Source: Paenibacillus catalpae (GTDB taxonomy: Bacteria; Bacillota; Bacilli; Paenibacillales; Paenibacillaceae). From it: a stretch of DNA of 64,000 nucleotides. Numbering within the stretch: the stretch's first letter is position 1; every line of letters starts with the position of its first letter. The stretch is taken from NCBI RefSeq assembly GCF_900112695.1, contig NZ_FOMT01000001.1:930001-994000 (forward strand). The letters are read 5' to 3'. Made by a program: the position numbers and the translations under genes. Under the pieces are notes generated by a model, which worked only from the letters and a program-made list of their open reading frames with translations, did not search any database and was not told the origin of the DNA. This document shows positions 1 through 8,914 of this stretch, one piece after another.

Positions 1-1479
1 GCGGGGGCTGTTCAGGCCGCACGCTGCGGCGAGGGAGAAGAGGCCTTCCCGCATCTGGAGGATGTAGTTCATGACACGCCACTGCTTTTCTTCCGGAGCG
101 AGCGCTTCCTGGTACTTATCGTCGGTCGTCGTAACCCCTGCCGGACATTTGCCAGTGTGACATTGGAGCGCCATGATGCAGCCGTTCGCCATCATAAAGC
201 CCCGGGCCGAGTTGACGGCATCCGCGCCAAGCGCCAAGGCAATAGCGACTTTATCCGGGGTGATGAGCTTGCCGGAGGCGAAAATTTTGAACCTGTCGCG
301 AATGCCGAACTTGCGTGCCGTGTCATCCAGGATAAGCAGTCCCGCGAATAAGGGGAGGCCCATGCCGTCGGCCATCGCTTTGAAGGTAGCTCCGGAGCCG
401 CCTTCGGAGCCGTCTACCGTGATGAAGTCCGGGTAGATATCCATGTCGAGCATCGCCTGGAAGAAAGGCTCTAACCGCTTTGGATCACCAACAACAATCT
501 TAATCCCAATCGGCTTGCCGCCCTCCTGCTGCAGCGTCCGGATGAACTCCAGCGCTTCCTCGGGCCGAGTGAGAAACTCGAAGCGGTTCGGGGAATTGAC
601 GGTTTTGCCGATTGGTACGAGGCGCGCCGCCGCAACCTTTTCATTTACCTTGGAGCCTTCCAGATGTCCGCCGCGAATCTTCGCACCTTGATGGAATTTG
701 AGCTCGAAGGCTTTGATGTTGGAATGACTGGCTTTGCGCTTGAACGCTTCAATGGAGAATTGGCCGGCATCATCCCGGAAGCCATAGAGGCCAGGACCGA
801 TCTGGGACACGACATCAACGCCGGTTGACAGGTGGACATCAGCTACGCCGCCTTCGCCCGTATTAATCCACGATCCTCCAGCCATGAAAGCTCCGCTGCC
901 GGTGGACTGGATATAGTTCTCGCCAACCGCTCCAAAGGATGTAGCCGAAGCGCCAAATAATCCTTTCAGCGTCCACGGCTGTTCCCGGTTTTCCCCAACA
1001 ATTAGGGCGTCTTCATCATGCAAGAGCCAAGGTCTTACCTTTTCGTCGATAAACTTCTCCTGCCGAGTAAAGACGCCTTCGTCGGTAATGACATATTTTT
1101 TGCCAGGCAGCATGGTCTGGTTGTCGATCTTCAGCTCGCTCGTTAATTTCGGAAACATGGCGTTGGATAAATAAAAGCCGGGCTTCTCGTAATCCCGCCG
1201 GCCGCCAAAGGAGATCAGATCGGTCCGGTACTTGGCTGCATACACAACGCCAACGAAATCCGCCCGTGAGAACGGTCTGCCTTCCGTATCATTATCGAAC
1301 CAGTATTGGCGGAATTCGGGACCCAGTTTTTCAAGCAAATAGCGTAGCCAGCCAAGAAACGGATGCGATCGGATAATGGAATGCTTTGGTTTCTTTGACA
1401 ATGCATACATATAGCTGAAGAAGATAAGCGGAGGCAGCGCAATAATGGCGACCAGAATAAGCAAAATGGTAAGCAGCAT
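1..1479 (-). CDS. FMN-binding glutamate synthase-like protein (3' end outside window)
   Basis: The 493 codons in the window lack the C-terminus. The protein starts with a membrane-type helix (about residues 2-25). A glutamate-synthase alpha/beta barrel follows, with FMN and substrate motifs such as GSGAFMAGGSWINTGEGG, KFHQGAKIRGGHL, IKIVVGDPKR and TVDGSEGGSGATFKAMADG. Near the cut end GCIMALQCHTGKCPAG has the Cys spacing used for a 3Fe-4S cluster in this family. Such stand-alone proteins (B. subtilis YerD type) lack the glutaminase domain of GltB, so a role in glutamate synthesis is unproven. The ATG at 1479 follows a GGGAGGG site. It is transcribed away from the glycosylation cluster and is probably unrelated to it. 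Confidence 0.9.
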   Translation of the reverse strand, partial: MLLTILLILVAIIALPPLIFFSYMYALSKKPKHSIIRSHPFLGWLRYLLEKLGPEFRQYWFDNDTEGRPFSRADFVGVVYAAKYRTDLISFGGRRDYEKPGFYLSNAMFPKLTSELKIDNQTMLPGKKYVITDEGVFTRQEKFIDEKVRPWLLHDEDALIVGENREQPWTLKGLFGASATSFGAVGENYIQSTGSGAFMAGGSWINTGEGGVADVHLSTGVDVVSQIGPGLYGFRDDAGQFSIEAFKRKASHSNIKAFELKFHQGAKIRGGHLEGSKVNEKVAAARLVPIGKTVNSPNRFEFLTRPEEALEFIRTLQQEGGKPIGIKIVVGDPKRLEPFFQAMLDMDIYPDFITVDGSEGGSGATFKAMADGMGLPLFAGLLILDDTARKFGIRDRFKIFASGKLITPDKVAIALALGADAVNSARGFMMANGCIMALQCHTGKCPAGVTTTDDKYQEALAPEEKQWRVMNYILQMREGLFSLAAACGLNSPR

Positions 1480-1524
1480 AAACAGTAAACCCTCCCGGTT
1501 GGAGAAATAACGTCACAGGCATCC

Positions 1525-1533
1525 ATTATATCA
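1525..1533 (-). promoter_or_regulatory. Candidate extended -10 promoter for the glutamate synthase-like gene
   Basis: On the minus strand the sequence is TGATATAAT, a perfect -10 hexamer with the TG extension, about 45 bases before the ATG at 1479. No good -35 box is seen, which extended -10 promoters tolerate. This is a by-eye match only. Confidence 0.4.
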
Positions 1534-1657
1534 CAGCGAGAGGGGGGATACCTTCCGCGCCAAAGCTGCACGTACAAAAATAACCGCCGTACAATCTCAG
1601 CGAATGTCCCGCCCGCATATACTGAAAGCGTATATCGATGCTAAAGGGGACGGTGCT

Positions 1658-1750
1658 ATGAATAGACGGACAACATTGCTTATTTCCCTCATTTTGTATG
1701 TAGTTCTGGCGATAGTACTTATATTAAGCGCAGTTTTTCATTTTGGCTAA
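1658..1750 (+). CDS. Small hydrophobic peptide, 30 aa, single membrane helix
   Basis: This open frame of 30 codons has ATG at 1658 preceded by AAAGGGG with 6-7 bases of spacing. The product begins MNRRTTLL, then a hydrophobic stretch (residues 7-27) and ends HFG. Two Arg before one membrane span predicts an N-in orientation. I do not recognise it. It lies between the divergent glutamate synthase-like gene and gmd, with 100 bases to gmd. It could be a real membrane peptide or chance; the ribosome binding site and uninterrupted hydrophobicity favour the former. Confidence 0.45.
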   Translation: MNRRTTLLISLILYVVLAIVLILSAVFHFG

Positions 1751-1789
1751 AAATGGTTCTTTGTAGGGTGCCGTGGCAGATTGTCCTGT

Positions 1790-1798
1790 CATACCATA
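1790..1798 (+). promoter_or_regulatory. Possible sigmaK-like -10 box before gmd
   Basis: CATACCATA fits the sigmaK -10 pattern CATANNNTA. The -35 position 17 bases upstream reads CC rather than the expected AC, so this is a one-mismatch hit. It lies about 53 bases before the gmd ATG. A hit of this quality is expected by chance in several percent of 100-base regions. Confidence 0.25.
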
Positions 1799-1850
1799 TT
1801 GGAGATAGCAGGGGTCTGACCTGCTCAATATGATGATGACGGAGGGAACC

Positions 1851-2966
1851 ATGAACAAGGTCGCCTTCATTACAGGGATTACCGGACAGGACGGGATGTA
1901 CCTGGCAGAGCTACTGCTTGCAAAGGGGTACACCGTACATGGACTTAGACGCCGGAGTTCGCTCGCTAATACCGGTCGTATCGACCGGATTGCCGATGAA
2001 GCGAATAAAACCGGACGGAAGCTGGTACTTCATTACGGAGATTTGACGGATTCCACCAACTTGGTTCGATTAGTCCAAGATATTCAGCCGGACGAGATTT
2101 ATAATTTGGCGGCTATGAGCCATGTCCATGTCAGCTTCGACTCACCGGAATACACAGCTAATGCGGATGGAATCGGTACTTTGCGGCTGCTTGAAGCGAT
2201 CCGCATTCTCGGATTAACGGAGAAGACCAGAATTTATCAGGCTTCTACCTCTGAGCTTTACGGGCTGGTGCAGGCGGTGCCGCAAAGCGAAACGACGCCG
2301 TTCTATCCACGGAGCCCCTATGCCGTAGCGAAGCTGTACGGCTATTGGATTACCGTGAACTACCGTGAAGCATACAATATGTATGCCTGCAACGGAATCT
2401 TGTTTAATCACGAGAGCCCGGTTCGCGGTGAAACATTCGTTACCCGTAAAATAACCCGTGCCGTAGCGCGGATTGCTTACGGATTGCAAGACGTGCTGGC
2501 ACTTGGCAACCTGTCGGCGAAGCGTGACTGGGGTCATGCCCGAGACTATGTTGACGCGATGTACCGGATTCTCCAACAGGATGTTGCAGAGGATTATGTC
2601 ATTGCAACCGGAGAAACGACGGAGGTTAGGGAATTTGTCCGTCTTGCTTTTGCGGAAGCGGGTATTGAAGTAGCCTTTGACGGGCAAGGGGCAGAGGAAT
2701 ACGGCTATGTGGTATCCTGCGGCAATCCGTCATTTCAGCTCCCGGAAGGGACGGTTGTGGTGAAGGTAGATCCTCGGTTCTACCGGCCTTCGGAGGTCGA
2801 GCTGCTGATCGGGGATTCGACAAAAGCGCGGACCAAGCTGGGATGGCAGCCGGTAAGCAGCCTGCAGGATCTCGTCAGCGAGATGGTGGCCGGCGACCTG
2901 GAGGAAGCTCGCCGTGTAGTCGACTTGCGCAAGCTTGGGTATGATGTAAGTCTGGATATGGAATAA
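1851..2966 (+). CDS. gmd: GDP-mannose 4,6-dehydratase
   Basis: The 371-residue protein is an extended short-chain dehydrogenase that converts GDP-D-mannose to GDP-4-keto-6-deoxy-D-mannose. The NADP-binding motif GITGQDG is at residues 9-15 and the catalytic set is STSE (132-135), Tyr157 and Lys161. Family blocks [17 protein letters not shown] and the [11 protein letters not shown] region near the C-terminus are present. In-frame ATGs lie at 1830-1836, but 1851 is chosen because GGAGGG precedes it and the protein then begins MNKVAFITG as in the family. The Met after GQDG replaces a commoner Ser. The product could feed both Rmd (15899) and the aminotransferase at 3816. Confidence 0.95.
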   Translation: MNKVAFITGITGQDGMYLAELLLAKGYTVHGLRRRSSLANTGRIDRIADEANKTGRKLVLHYGDLTDSTNLVRLVQDIQPDEIYNLAAMSHVHVSFDSPEYTANADGIGTLRLLEAIRILGLTEKTRIYQASTSELYGLVQAVPQSETTPFYPRSPYAVAKLYGYWITVNYREAYNMYACNGILFNHESPVRGETFVTRKITRAVARIAYGLQDVLALGNLSAKRDWGHARDYVDAMYRILQQDVAEDYVIATGETTEVREFVRLAFAEAGIEVAFDGQGAEEYGYVVSCGNPSFQLPEGTVVVKVDPRFYRPSEVELLIGDSTKARTKLGWQPVSSLQDLVSEMVAGDLEEARRVVDLRKLGYDVSLDME

Positions 2967-2976
2967 GCAAGAAGAG

Positions 2977-3005
2977 AGCTGTCCTCGCAGAGGCAGCTTT
3001 TTTCA
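2977..3005 (+). terminator. Rho-independent terminator after gmd
   Basis: AGCTG(T)CCTC pairs with GAGGCAGCT around a two-to-three base loop with one bulged T, followed by a T run. It starts about 10 bases after the gmd stop. Confidence 0.7.
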
Positions 3006-3042
3006 TTTTCCCTCTTGCCGAATGGATAAAAATTCCCTATAA

Positions 3043-3753
3043 TCTGGTGCTACCCTGACTGTAATCGCAAGCCAAATTGCCTACCCGGATCTGACCGAAG
3101 GAATTACAGACGTCGGTTATCCGTATTCCTCCGAGAAGGTGCTGGAGCTGCAGCCGGACCTGATTATTTTTGATGACTGGGATGAAGAGGGACTGGCAGC
3201 TCTGAGCAAGATTGCTCCAACGGTTGTGTTTGGACTTGATGGAACTTTTCAGACCAAGGAACGCGTAAGTCATCTGGCAGACCTGCTTGGTAAAACCAAA
3301 GAGTATGACGAATGGTTCGCAAAGTACGAGGAGAAGGTCGCCGCAACGAAGACCAAGCTGAACATGAAGGATGACGATACGGCAACTTCCTTGCTGATCT
3401 TAGGACAAGACATGTACATTATGGGGAATAAAGGCCTTAATACAACCTTGTTCGGCCAATTAGGATTTACTCCTGCCAAAGGCGTTGACAAACTGGTTAG
3501 CGGCAACGAAAGATTTATCGACGTATCCGATGAAGTGCTTCCTGACTATATGGGAGACTATGTATTCCTTCTGACCGACAGCAGTGACGAAACTACAGCA
3601 AGGCAAGCAACATTGACGGGTAGCGGTCTCTGGAAGTCGATTCCGGCAGTAAAAGAAAATCATGTATATACACTGGATAGCAAATTCAACTACGATGATC
3701 CCATGACGCTGGACCGTTTGCTCGATGAGATTGTCTCTATTATGAATCCTTAA
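3043..3753 (+). pseudogene. 5'-truncated iron-siderophore ABC transporter substrate-binding protein
   Basis: The frame is open from 3043 (after a TAA at 3040) to 3753 but lacks a start codon with a ribosome binding site, a signal peptide and the first part of the N-terminal lobe. What remains resembles the FecB/FhuD/BtuF binding-protein fold. LELQPDLIIFDDWDEEGL is the typical end of the first lobe, the long connecting helix runs through HLADLLGKTKEYDEWFAKYE, and the second lobe ends at DRLLDEIVSIMNP. GTG at 3139 could in principle start a 204-residue remnant, but that would not bind ligand or be exported. No permease or ATPase partner is nearby. The rest of the frame is intact, so the truncation looks recent. 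Confidence 0.75.
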
Positions 3754-3759
3754 ACTAGC

Positions 3760-3806
3760 AAAGCCCATCTGCAAATCCCGCGAGGATTAGTAGATGGGCT
3801 TTTTCT
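3760..3806. terminator. Bidirectional terminator between converging genes
   Basis: AAAGCCCATCT pairs with AGATGGGCTTT, with T-rich flanks on both strands. It separates the truncated binding-protein gene (plus) from the aminotransferase gene (minus). Confidence 0.8.
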
Positions 3807-3815
3807 ATATAATCA

Positions 3816-4934
3816 TTACACGCCGCGAACCCGCGCTTTGATCCGGTCGCAGATATGCTCAATATCCTGCTCGGTTAGTCCGCCGTAAGTAGGAACGTTA
3901 AAGCCTTGCGCGGTGATGCGATTCGCAATCGGGAACTGCTCATGCGGCTGCATGCCGAGGTAAGGGGGCAAAACATGCATCGGGTAAAAGAAGGGCCGCG
4001 TCTCTATCCCGTCATCCTTCAACTGAGCCATAATTTCATTCCGCCGGTCTTCATCGGCGCCATTCAAGAGAACGCTGAACATCCAGTAGACGTTCTTGGC
4101 CCATGGCTTCTCCACAGGAAGAGTAATAGAAGGCTCATCTTTCAGATTCTTGTGATAGAGCGCTGCAACTCTCTTCCGTTCACCGATATGCCACCCTACA
4201 TTTTCCAGCTGGGCGCAGCCGACGGCAGCCTGAAGATTGGTCAGACGGTAGTTGTAACCGACAATCGGGAACCAGTACTTGCGTACAGGATCGATGCCTT
4301 GGCCGCGAAGCGTGCGCATCTTGCTTGCCAGCTGCTCATCATCGGTTGTGATCATGCCGCCTTCTCCGGTTGTTATAATCTTGTTGCCGAATAGGCTGAA
4401 GGTTGCGATATCGCCAAGCGAGCCGGTCCGTTTGCCTTTATACTCCGCACCAAGCGCCTCCGCAGCATCCTCCAGGATGAATAAGCCGTGCTTGCGCGCG
4501 ACACTGGTGACGGCGTCCATATCGGCCGGATGGCCATAGAGATGAACCGGAATAATGCCTTTGGTGCGCGGCGTGATGAGACTCTCGAGCTTATCGGGAT
4601 CGAGATTCCAGGTCTCCGGTTCACAATCGACAAAGACCGGGGTTGCACCGCAGTAAACCACGGCATTCGCGGTAGCGATAAAGGTGACGGTCGGAACGAT
4701 GACCTCATCGCCAGGTCCTACACCAAACGCCAGCAGCGCCAGATGAAGGGCGGTGGTGCCGTTGCTGCAGGAGATGGCATATTTGGTGCCGCAATAAGCG
4801 GCGAAATTATCTTCGAATGCGTTAATATATTTTCCGGCTGAAGAGATCCAGGTAGAGTCAATACAGTCCATTACATATTTCTTCTCATTTCCGTTAAATA
4901 CGGGAACGGCAACCGGATAAAATTTGTTGTCCAT
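3816..4934 (-). CDS. DegT/DnrJ/EryC1 sugar aminotransferase, probable GDP-perosamine synthase
   Basis: The 372-residue PLP enzyme has the type I fold. SCSNGTTALHLAL (56-68), the Asp of LEDAAEALGA (about 155) and Lys185 in FGNKIITTGEGG, which forms the PLP Schiff base, are all present. The run FVDCEPETWNLDP followed by PVHLYGHPADMD resembles GDP-perosamine synthases, which use glutamate to aminate GDP-4-keto-6-deoxymannose at C4. A Gmd in the same region supports that substrate, but a UDP-sugar aminotransferase of PglE type remains possible. ATG at 4934 is preferred over the adjacent TTG because it sits 8 bases from GGGAGG. It follows the acetyltransferase gene with 32 bases between them. Confidence 0.8.
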   Translation of the reverse strand: MDNKFYPVAVPVFNGNEKKYVMDCIDSTWISSAGKYINAFEDNFAAYCGTKYAISCSNGTTALHLALLAFGVGPGDEVIVPTVTFIATANAVVYCGATPVFVDCEPETWNLDPDKLESLITPRTKGIIPVHLYGHPADMDAVTSVARKHGLFILEDAAEALGAEYKGKRTGSLGDIATFSLFGNKIITTGEGGMITTDDEQLASKMRTLRGQGIDPVRKYWFPIVGYNYRLTNLQAAVGCAQLENVGWHIGERKRVAALYHKNLKDEPSITLPVEKPWAKNVYWMFSVLLNGADEDRRNEIMAQLKDDGIETRPFFYPMHVLPPYLGMQPHEQFPIANRITAQGFNVPTYGGLTEQDIEHICDRIKARVRGV

Positions 4935-4966
4935 CAATTATGCCTCCCTCCGAGTTACCTTACTTC

Positions 4967-5614
4967 TTAAGACAATGTACGTTTGATAATGGCAGGTACA
5001 CCAACAGCAAGCGAATGGGAAGGTATAGGCCGGATTACGGCTGCTCCTGCACCAATCATGCAGCTCTCTCCGATTTGCATGCCATCAATGACCGAAACGC
5101 CGGTACCAAGGAAAGACTCATCGCCAACCGTGACATTTCCGGATAAATGGCAGCCCGGCGCAATATGGCAGGCGATTCCGATATTCCCGTCATGGTCGAC
5201 AGTAGCTCCTGTATTAATGATGCTATATGAGCCGATTCGGGTATCCGGCTGAATGACACAACCCGGCATAACAGCAACTCCTGTGCCGAGTGTGACGCCG
5301 GACGCCAGATAAGCACGCGGACTAATGGCATTAACAAGCTCGAACCCGAGAGACTCAGCATGCCTCGCGAGAGTGTGACGTCTGGCATTGTTGCCTATTG
5401 CGACGAAGGCATGACGGACTCCCTGCTCCAGCAGCGCCGGAAGAAGCTCATCTCCTCCAAGGACCGGCAGACCAAGGACGGTGGCATGTGGATCATGACC
5501 GATGCAGCCGATCAGTTCGACATGCGGATCGTGGCGCAGGATATCAACAATCACTTTGGCGTGACCGCCGGCGCCAATGATTACGGTTTTGTTTGGCAAG
5601 GCATGATGAAACAA
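4967..5614 (-). CDS. NeuD/PglD-family sugar acyltransferase, probable perosamine N-acetyltransferase
   Basis: The 215-residue protein joins an N-terminal Rossmann-like sugar-nucleotide domain (VIIGAGGHAKVIVDIL, residues 11-26) to a C-terminal left-handed beta-helix built of hexapeptide repeats (about 103-205). His141 in TVDHD matches the catalytic base of PglD/PerB enzymes, which pass acetyl from acetyl-CoA to the 4-amino group of a UDP or GDP sugar. It is the first gene of a two-gene unit with the aminotransferase, so the likely product is GDP-N-acetylperosamine. The start appears to be TTG at 5614, nine bases after AAAGGAG; no ATG in frame lies nearby. Confidence 0.8.
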   Translation of the reverse strand: MFHHALPNKTVIIGAGGHAKVIVDILRHDPHVELIGCIGHDPHATVLGLPVLGGDELLPALLEQGVRHAFVAIGNNARRHTLARHAESLGFELVNAISPRAYLASGVTLGTGVAVMPGCVIQPDTRIGSYSIINTGATVDHDGNIGIACHIAPGCHLSGNVTVGDESFLGTGVSVIDGMQIGESCMIGAGAAVIRPIPSHSLAVGVPAIIKRTLS

Positions 5615-5800
5615 AACAATCGACTCCTTTACGCATATCCCATCATATTCAAGTTGTAATAAAATGCTTCAATTCCGGTTAGACAGGAGTCTAATTCCGT
5701 AAATATGGTCGAAATCACCATAGAGCTAGGGCATAAGCCGTTGCTTTTTTAAACCGTGACAATACTCTATCTAAGGAAGATGATGGATTGGAGGTCAAGA

Positions 5801-7705
5801 ATGAAGCGCATAAAAAAACGTAAAAAGGGTTCAGTCAAGCGCAGTTCACGAAAAAGATTTGCTCGTGGCAAGCGGCGTAAGCAAGGAAAGCTGAAGAAAT
5901 TGTCCAGAAAATTGCTTAGAGGGAGAAAGAAAAGACGAGGTAAGAAAAAGGGTAGACCAAAAAAAATAAGTGATACTCATTCTATGGCACCTGCCTCATT
6001 ACAAATTGCTGAACATGATTTATTGCGACTTCGTTTAAATAATGCAAGAGTCCGGGAAAGTCTTACGGAAGGCAGCCGGATTATTGAGTGGTTTTACATG
6101 ATTTTTAAATTAAATAGTGAAGATTTCGTATGGGAGATGTACCGTCAGATTCTGCAAAGGGAACCAGATCCTGCGGGATTCTTTATGAATAAAAACAATA
6201 TAGATGCAGGCATGCCGAGAGCTGCGGTAGTGGCATCGCTTATACAAAGCGATGAAGCCGCAAGTGTTCTCAGCAGAAAGCCATCTGGAGAGCGTAATAC
6301 GGCGGCGTACGTGCTGCAATCATTGTTACCTTCTTGGGAGCTGGAATTCATCCATGGCATTTATATGCAACTATTGTACCGATTGCCGGATGGGGCGAGT
6401 GTTAAACGTGATATCGACTCTATTAGACTAAGTGTCTCGCGGCAAGCTTTAATCGCTCAATTACTGTTATCGGAAGACATGCAACGACTGCTGAAGAATG
6501 GATTGCCTGCCGAAAATCCAATTATATCCAGTAGGCATAGTAAACAGAATATCGGTATATTCTTAAACTTTGTCGTACAAGTGGCTTTGGACGGAGAAGG
6601 AATCGGGCGATTTATCGTGCGATTGACAGAAGGGCTTTTGTCTCTAGACAAGAATTACATTATTCACATTGCGTCAACGGATATAAACCAGCGTGAAATG
6701 GAACAGACCTTCGATAAACTTAAAGTGGAATTTCCAGAACGGATTCACTTGTACCACTCCGATAGTATGGAGGTTATCAACCGTATAGTTCCTGCAGACA
6801 CCTGGATCGTTCCATATGCAGGCATGGGCTTGGCTCAATATTTGCAAAAACCTTACCTCGTATGCTTACATGATCTTGTCTATCTTCATCTGCCTGAACT
6901 GTACGCGAAGGATATGGAATTTTTCCAATATGTGCATTCCGTGGCTGAGAAAATTACAGCGAATGCAGCCACTGTTGTATTTAATTCCGAATTCATTCGG
7001 AATCATGAAGGCCTGACCTTCCTGAAATTGCCGGTACACAAAACAGAGGTGGTTAGATTCGCTGCACCTTATGAAGAATATACGTCAATCGGTGTAATCG
7101 CCGAGCATGATTTCCGCTCCCATTATAATCTGTATGGACCGTATATTGCATTTCCTTCGGTAGCCCGTTTGCATAAAAACCATCACAGGCTTATTGATGC
7201 CTTCCATCGTTACCGTCTTACAGAGTCCGGCAGGGTATCAGGACTACAGCTTGTTTTCACGGATGAGTTGGGCTATAGGCCTAATCAGCCAGAGATTGCG
7301 GAAGCGCTAAACGCCATTGCAGATCCTCAAATAAGGGCATCTATTCGATTTGTTGGAAGAATTCCATCCATTTATGTGCCGTCGCTGTATAAATATGCTG
7401 AAGGAGTTGTTGTTCCTACTTTATTCGAAGGCAGTTGTCCGTTTCCTATCCTCGAATCTCTAATTATGGATACGCCTGTATCTTTTGGTCGCCTTGCCGT
7501 TGTGCAAGAAGTCGTTCCAGATATGAGCAGTTTTGCTACGTTTGATCCACTTGATCCGCTGGAAATGACAAATGCAATTGAACGTCTTATTAATAACGGC
7601 AAATCCGTAGCTCCTGTGCAAAAGGCCGCTTTTGGCAGTCTTCTACACAGAAGTTGGCGGAATGTGGCCGAGGAATACTCCTCTATTATTGATCGATTGG
7701 AATAA
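5801..7705 (+). CDS. Glycosyltransferase with polybasic N-terminal tail, DUF4214 region and GT4 domain
   Basis: The 634-residue protein has three parts. Residues 1-58 are a tail with about 34 Lys/Arg in the first 55 positions (blocks KRIKKRKKG, KRSSRKR, GRKKRRGKKKGR). Residues about 100-220 hold two helical segments of DUF4214 type (MYRQILQREPDPAG and IYMQLLYRLPDGAS). The C-terminal half is a GT-B glycosyltransferase of family 4, with SVARLHKNHHRLIDAF and the nucleotide-sugar motif VVPTLFEGSCPFPILES. There is no signal peptide. ATG 5801 follows GGAGG; the GTG at 5756 has no such site. It converges with the next gene, two bases apart. Acceptor and donor are unknown; GDP sugars made in this region are the obvious candidates. 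Confidence 0.85.
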   Translation: MKRIKKRKKGSVKRSSRKRFARGKRRKQGKLKKLSRKLLRGRKKRRGKKKGRPKKISDTHSMAPASLQIAEHDLLRLRLNNARVRESLTEGSRIIEWFYMIFKLNSEDFVWEMYRQILQREPDPAGFFMNKNNIDAGMPRAAVVASLIQSDEAASVLSRKPSGERNTAAYVLQSLLPSWELEFIHGIYMQLLYRLPDGASVKRDIDSIRLSVSRQALIAQLLLSEDMQRLLKNGLPAENPIISSRHSKQNIGIFLNFVVQVALDGEGIGRFIVRLTEGLLSLDKNYIIHIASTDINQREMEQTFDKLKVEFPERIHLYHSDSMEVINRIVPADTWIVPYAGMGLAQYLQKPYLVCLHDLVYLHLPELYAKDMEFFQYVHSVAEKITANAATVVFNSEFIRNHEGLTFLKLPVHKTEVVRFAAPYEEYTSIGVIAEHDFRSHYNLYGPYIAFPSVARLHKNHHRLIDAFHRYRLTESGRVSGLQLVFTDELGYRPNQPEIAEALNAIADPQIRASIRFVGRIPSIYVPSLYKYAEGVVVPTLFEGSCPFPILESLIMDTPVSFGRLAVVQEVVPDMSSFATFDPLDPLEMTNAIERLINNGKSVAPVQKAAFGSLLHRSWRNVAEEYSSIIDRLE

Positions 7706-7707
7706 TG

Positions 7708-8880
7708 TTACGGAATGATTCTGCCGTAATAGCGCCAATAGGTTTGACGGAAAACCTCGAGATATTGCTTAGCTATATCATCCCAAGTTTGAGAGGGATC
7801 ATGAACTCCTAATGCGGCAGAGAGTTTATACGTGTCATAATCACTAAAAAATTCATCAAGCGCGTTGGCAATGGAGTCGGGGCTGTGCGGGTCGAACCAT
7901 GCAATCTTGGCACTATGTTTGGACAAATGCTCACGCATAACGGGAATATCCGAACATAAAACAGGTGTGCCGAGACGCAAAGCTTCTTCAACCGGATAGC
8001 TGCCGCCTCCTTCTGATAAGCTTGGCATGATTAATGCTTTAGCATTTCTTATAAGAGGAGGAATATCAACATCCTTGACAAAGCCAAGCGGGAACACATC
8101 CTTATCGACTGCAAGCCTTTTTTGTTTCATAATTGAAATAAGCGTCGGATTCCATTTATGTTCCGGTGTGGTGTCAGGAAAAGGCTTCCGCAGTAATTCT
8201 GTTGAATATCCGGTTAACACTAACGGATATTTTTTTCTGTCCGCAAATTGTGATAAGGCAATTAATAAATTGTAGTGATTTTTATGAGGTGAAGTATTCG
8301 AAGGATAGATGATATATTCCGGCGGAAGTTTCGCAGCAAGATCAGGTGATACCCTTTTTGAAAAAATTCTGCTAATCGGTGTAATAGCGTGGGGTATAAC
8401 GAATGCACGTTCAGAACGGTTGCCGAAATGGAAAACGAGACGGTTTTTAACATGCTGGGATGATACAACGACAGAAGAAACATGGTCCAGCCACATTTTT
8501 GATGTTCTCCAATATAATGATAATTCATTTCCTGTAACAAAGGGCGGTACATAATCGAATATTGTCGTATCGTGAAACGTACAGACTGTAGGGCGGTCAA
8601 TGAGTTGAAATTGCTGCGTATGCGGCCAAAAATAATAAACGATATCGATGTTACTCAGCAAAGGGGCACAATGCGGATCGTTAATGGTACGTTCCGTATA
8701 AGCAATCTGGATTTTTCCTGTTTTCAGCAGCTCTTCTGCATTTCTCATTTGAAAATCCGGTGACACAACCAACCTGATCTGTTCGACTTCAGGTTGCCGT
8801 GCAAGTGCCGCGGTCAAATTATGCAATAATCTCATGCCGCCGCCTATAGAGAAATGAAGAGACCAAATAAGGATTTTCAC
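7708..8880 (-). CDS. Glycosyltransferase family 4 protein without basic tail
   Basis: The 390-residue GT-B enzyme begins MKILIWSLHFSIGGGMRLL, giving the N-terminal glycine-rich acceptor loop. The C-terminal donor site contains YIIYPSNTSPHKNHYNLL, VLTGYSTELL and the E-x7-E-type motif PSLSEGGGSYPVEEAL. It starts with GTG at 8880, seven bases from AGGAGG. It is the last gene of the minus-strand unit methyltransferase-GT61-GT4 (10809 to 7708), which shares a sigmaK-like promoter. Unlike four other glycosyltransferases here it has no Lys/Arg tail. Confidence 0.85.
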   Translation of the reverse strand: MKILIWSLHFSIGGGMRLLHNLTAALARQPEVEQIRLVVSPDFQMRNAEELLKTGKIQIAYTERTINDPHCAPLLSNIDIVYYFWPHTQQFQLIDRPTVCTFHDTTIFDYVPPFVTGNELSLYWRTSKMWLDHVSSVVVSSQHVKNRLVFHFGNRSERAFVIPHAITPISRIFSKRVSPDLAAKLPPEYIIYPSNTSPHKNHYNLLIALSQFADRKKYPLVLTGYSTELLRKPFPDTTPEHKWNPTLISIMKQKRLAVDKDVFPLGFVKDVDIPPLIRNAKALIMPSLSEGGGSYPVEEALRLGTPVLCSDIPVMREHLSKHSAKIAWFDPHSPDSIANALDEFFSDYDTYKLSAALGVHDPSQTWDDIAKQYLEVFRQTYWRYYGRIIP

Positions 8881-8914
8881 TATCTGTCCTCCTGTTAGTC
8901 ATGCATAATAAATT

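Noticed and set aside
3139..3753. Functional short siderophore-binding protein starting at GTG 3139
   Set aside because: No ribosome binding site or signal peptide and the fold would lack most of the first lobe, so it is treated as a remnant.
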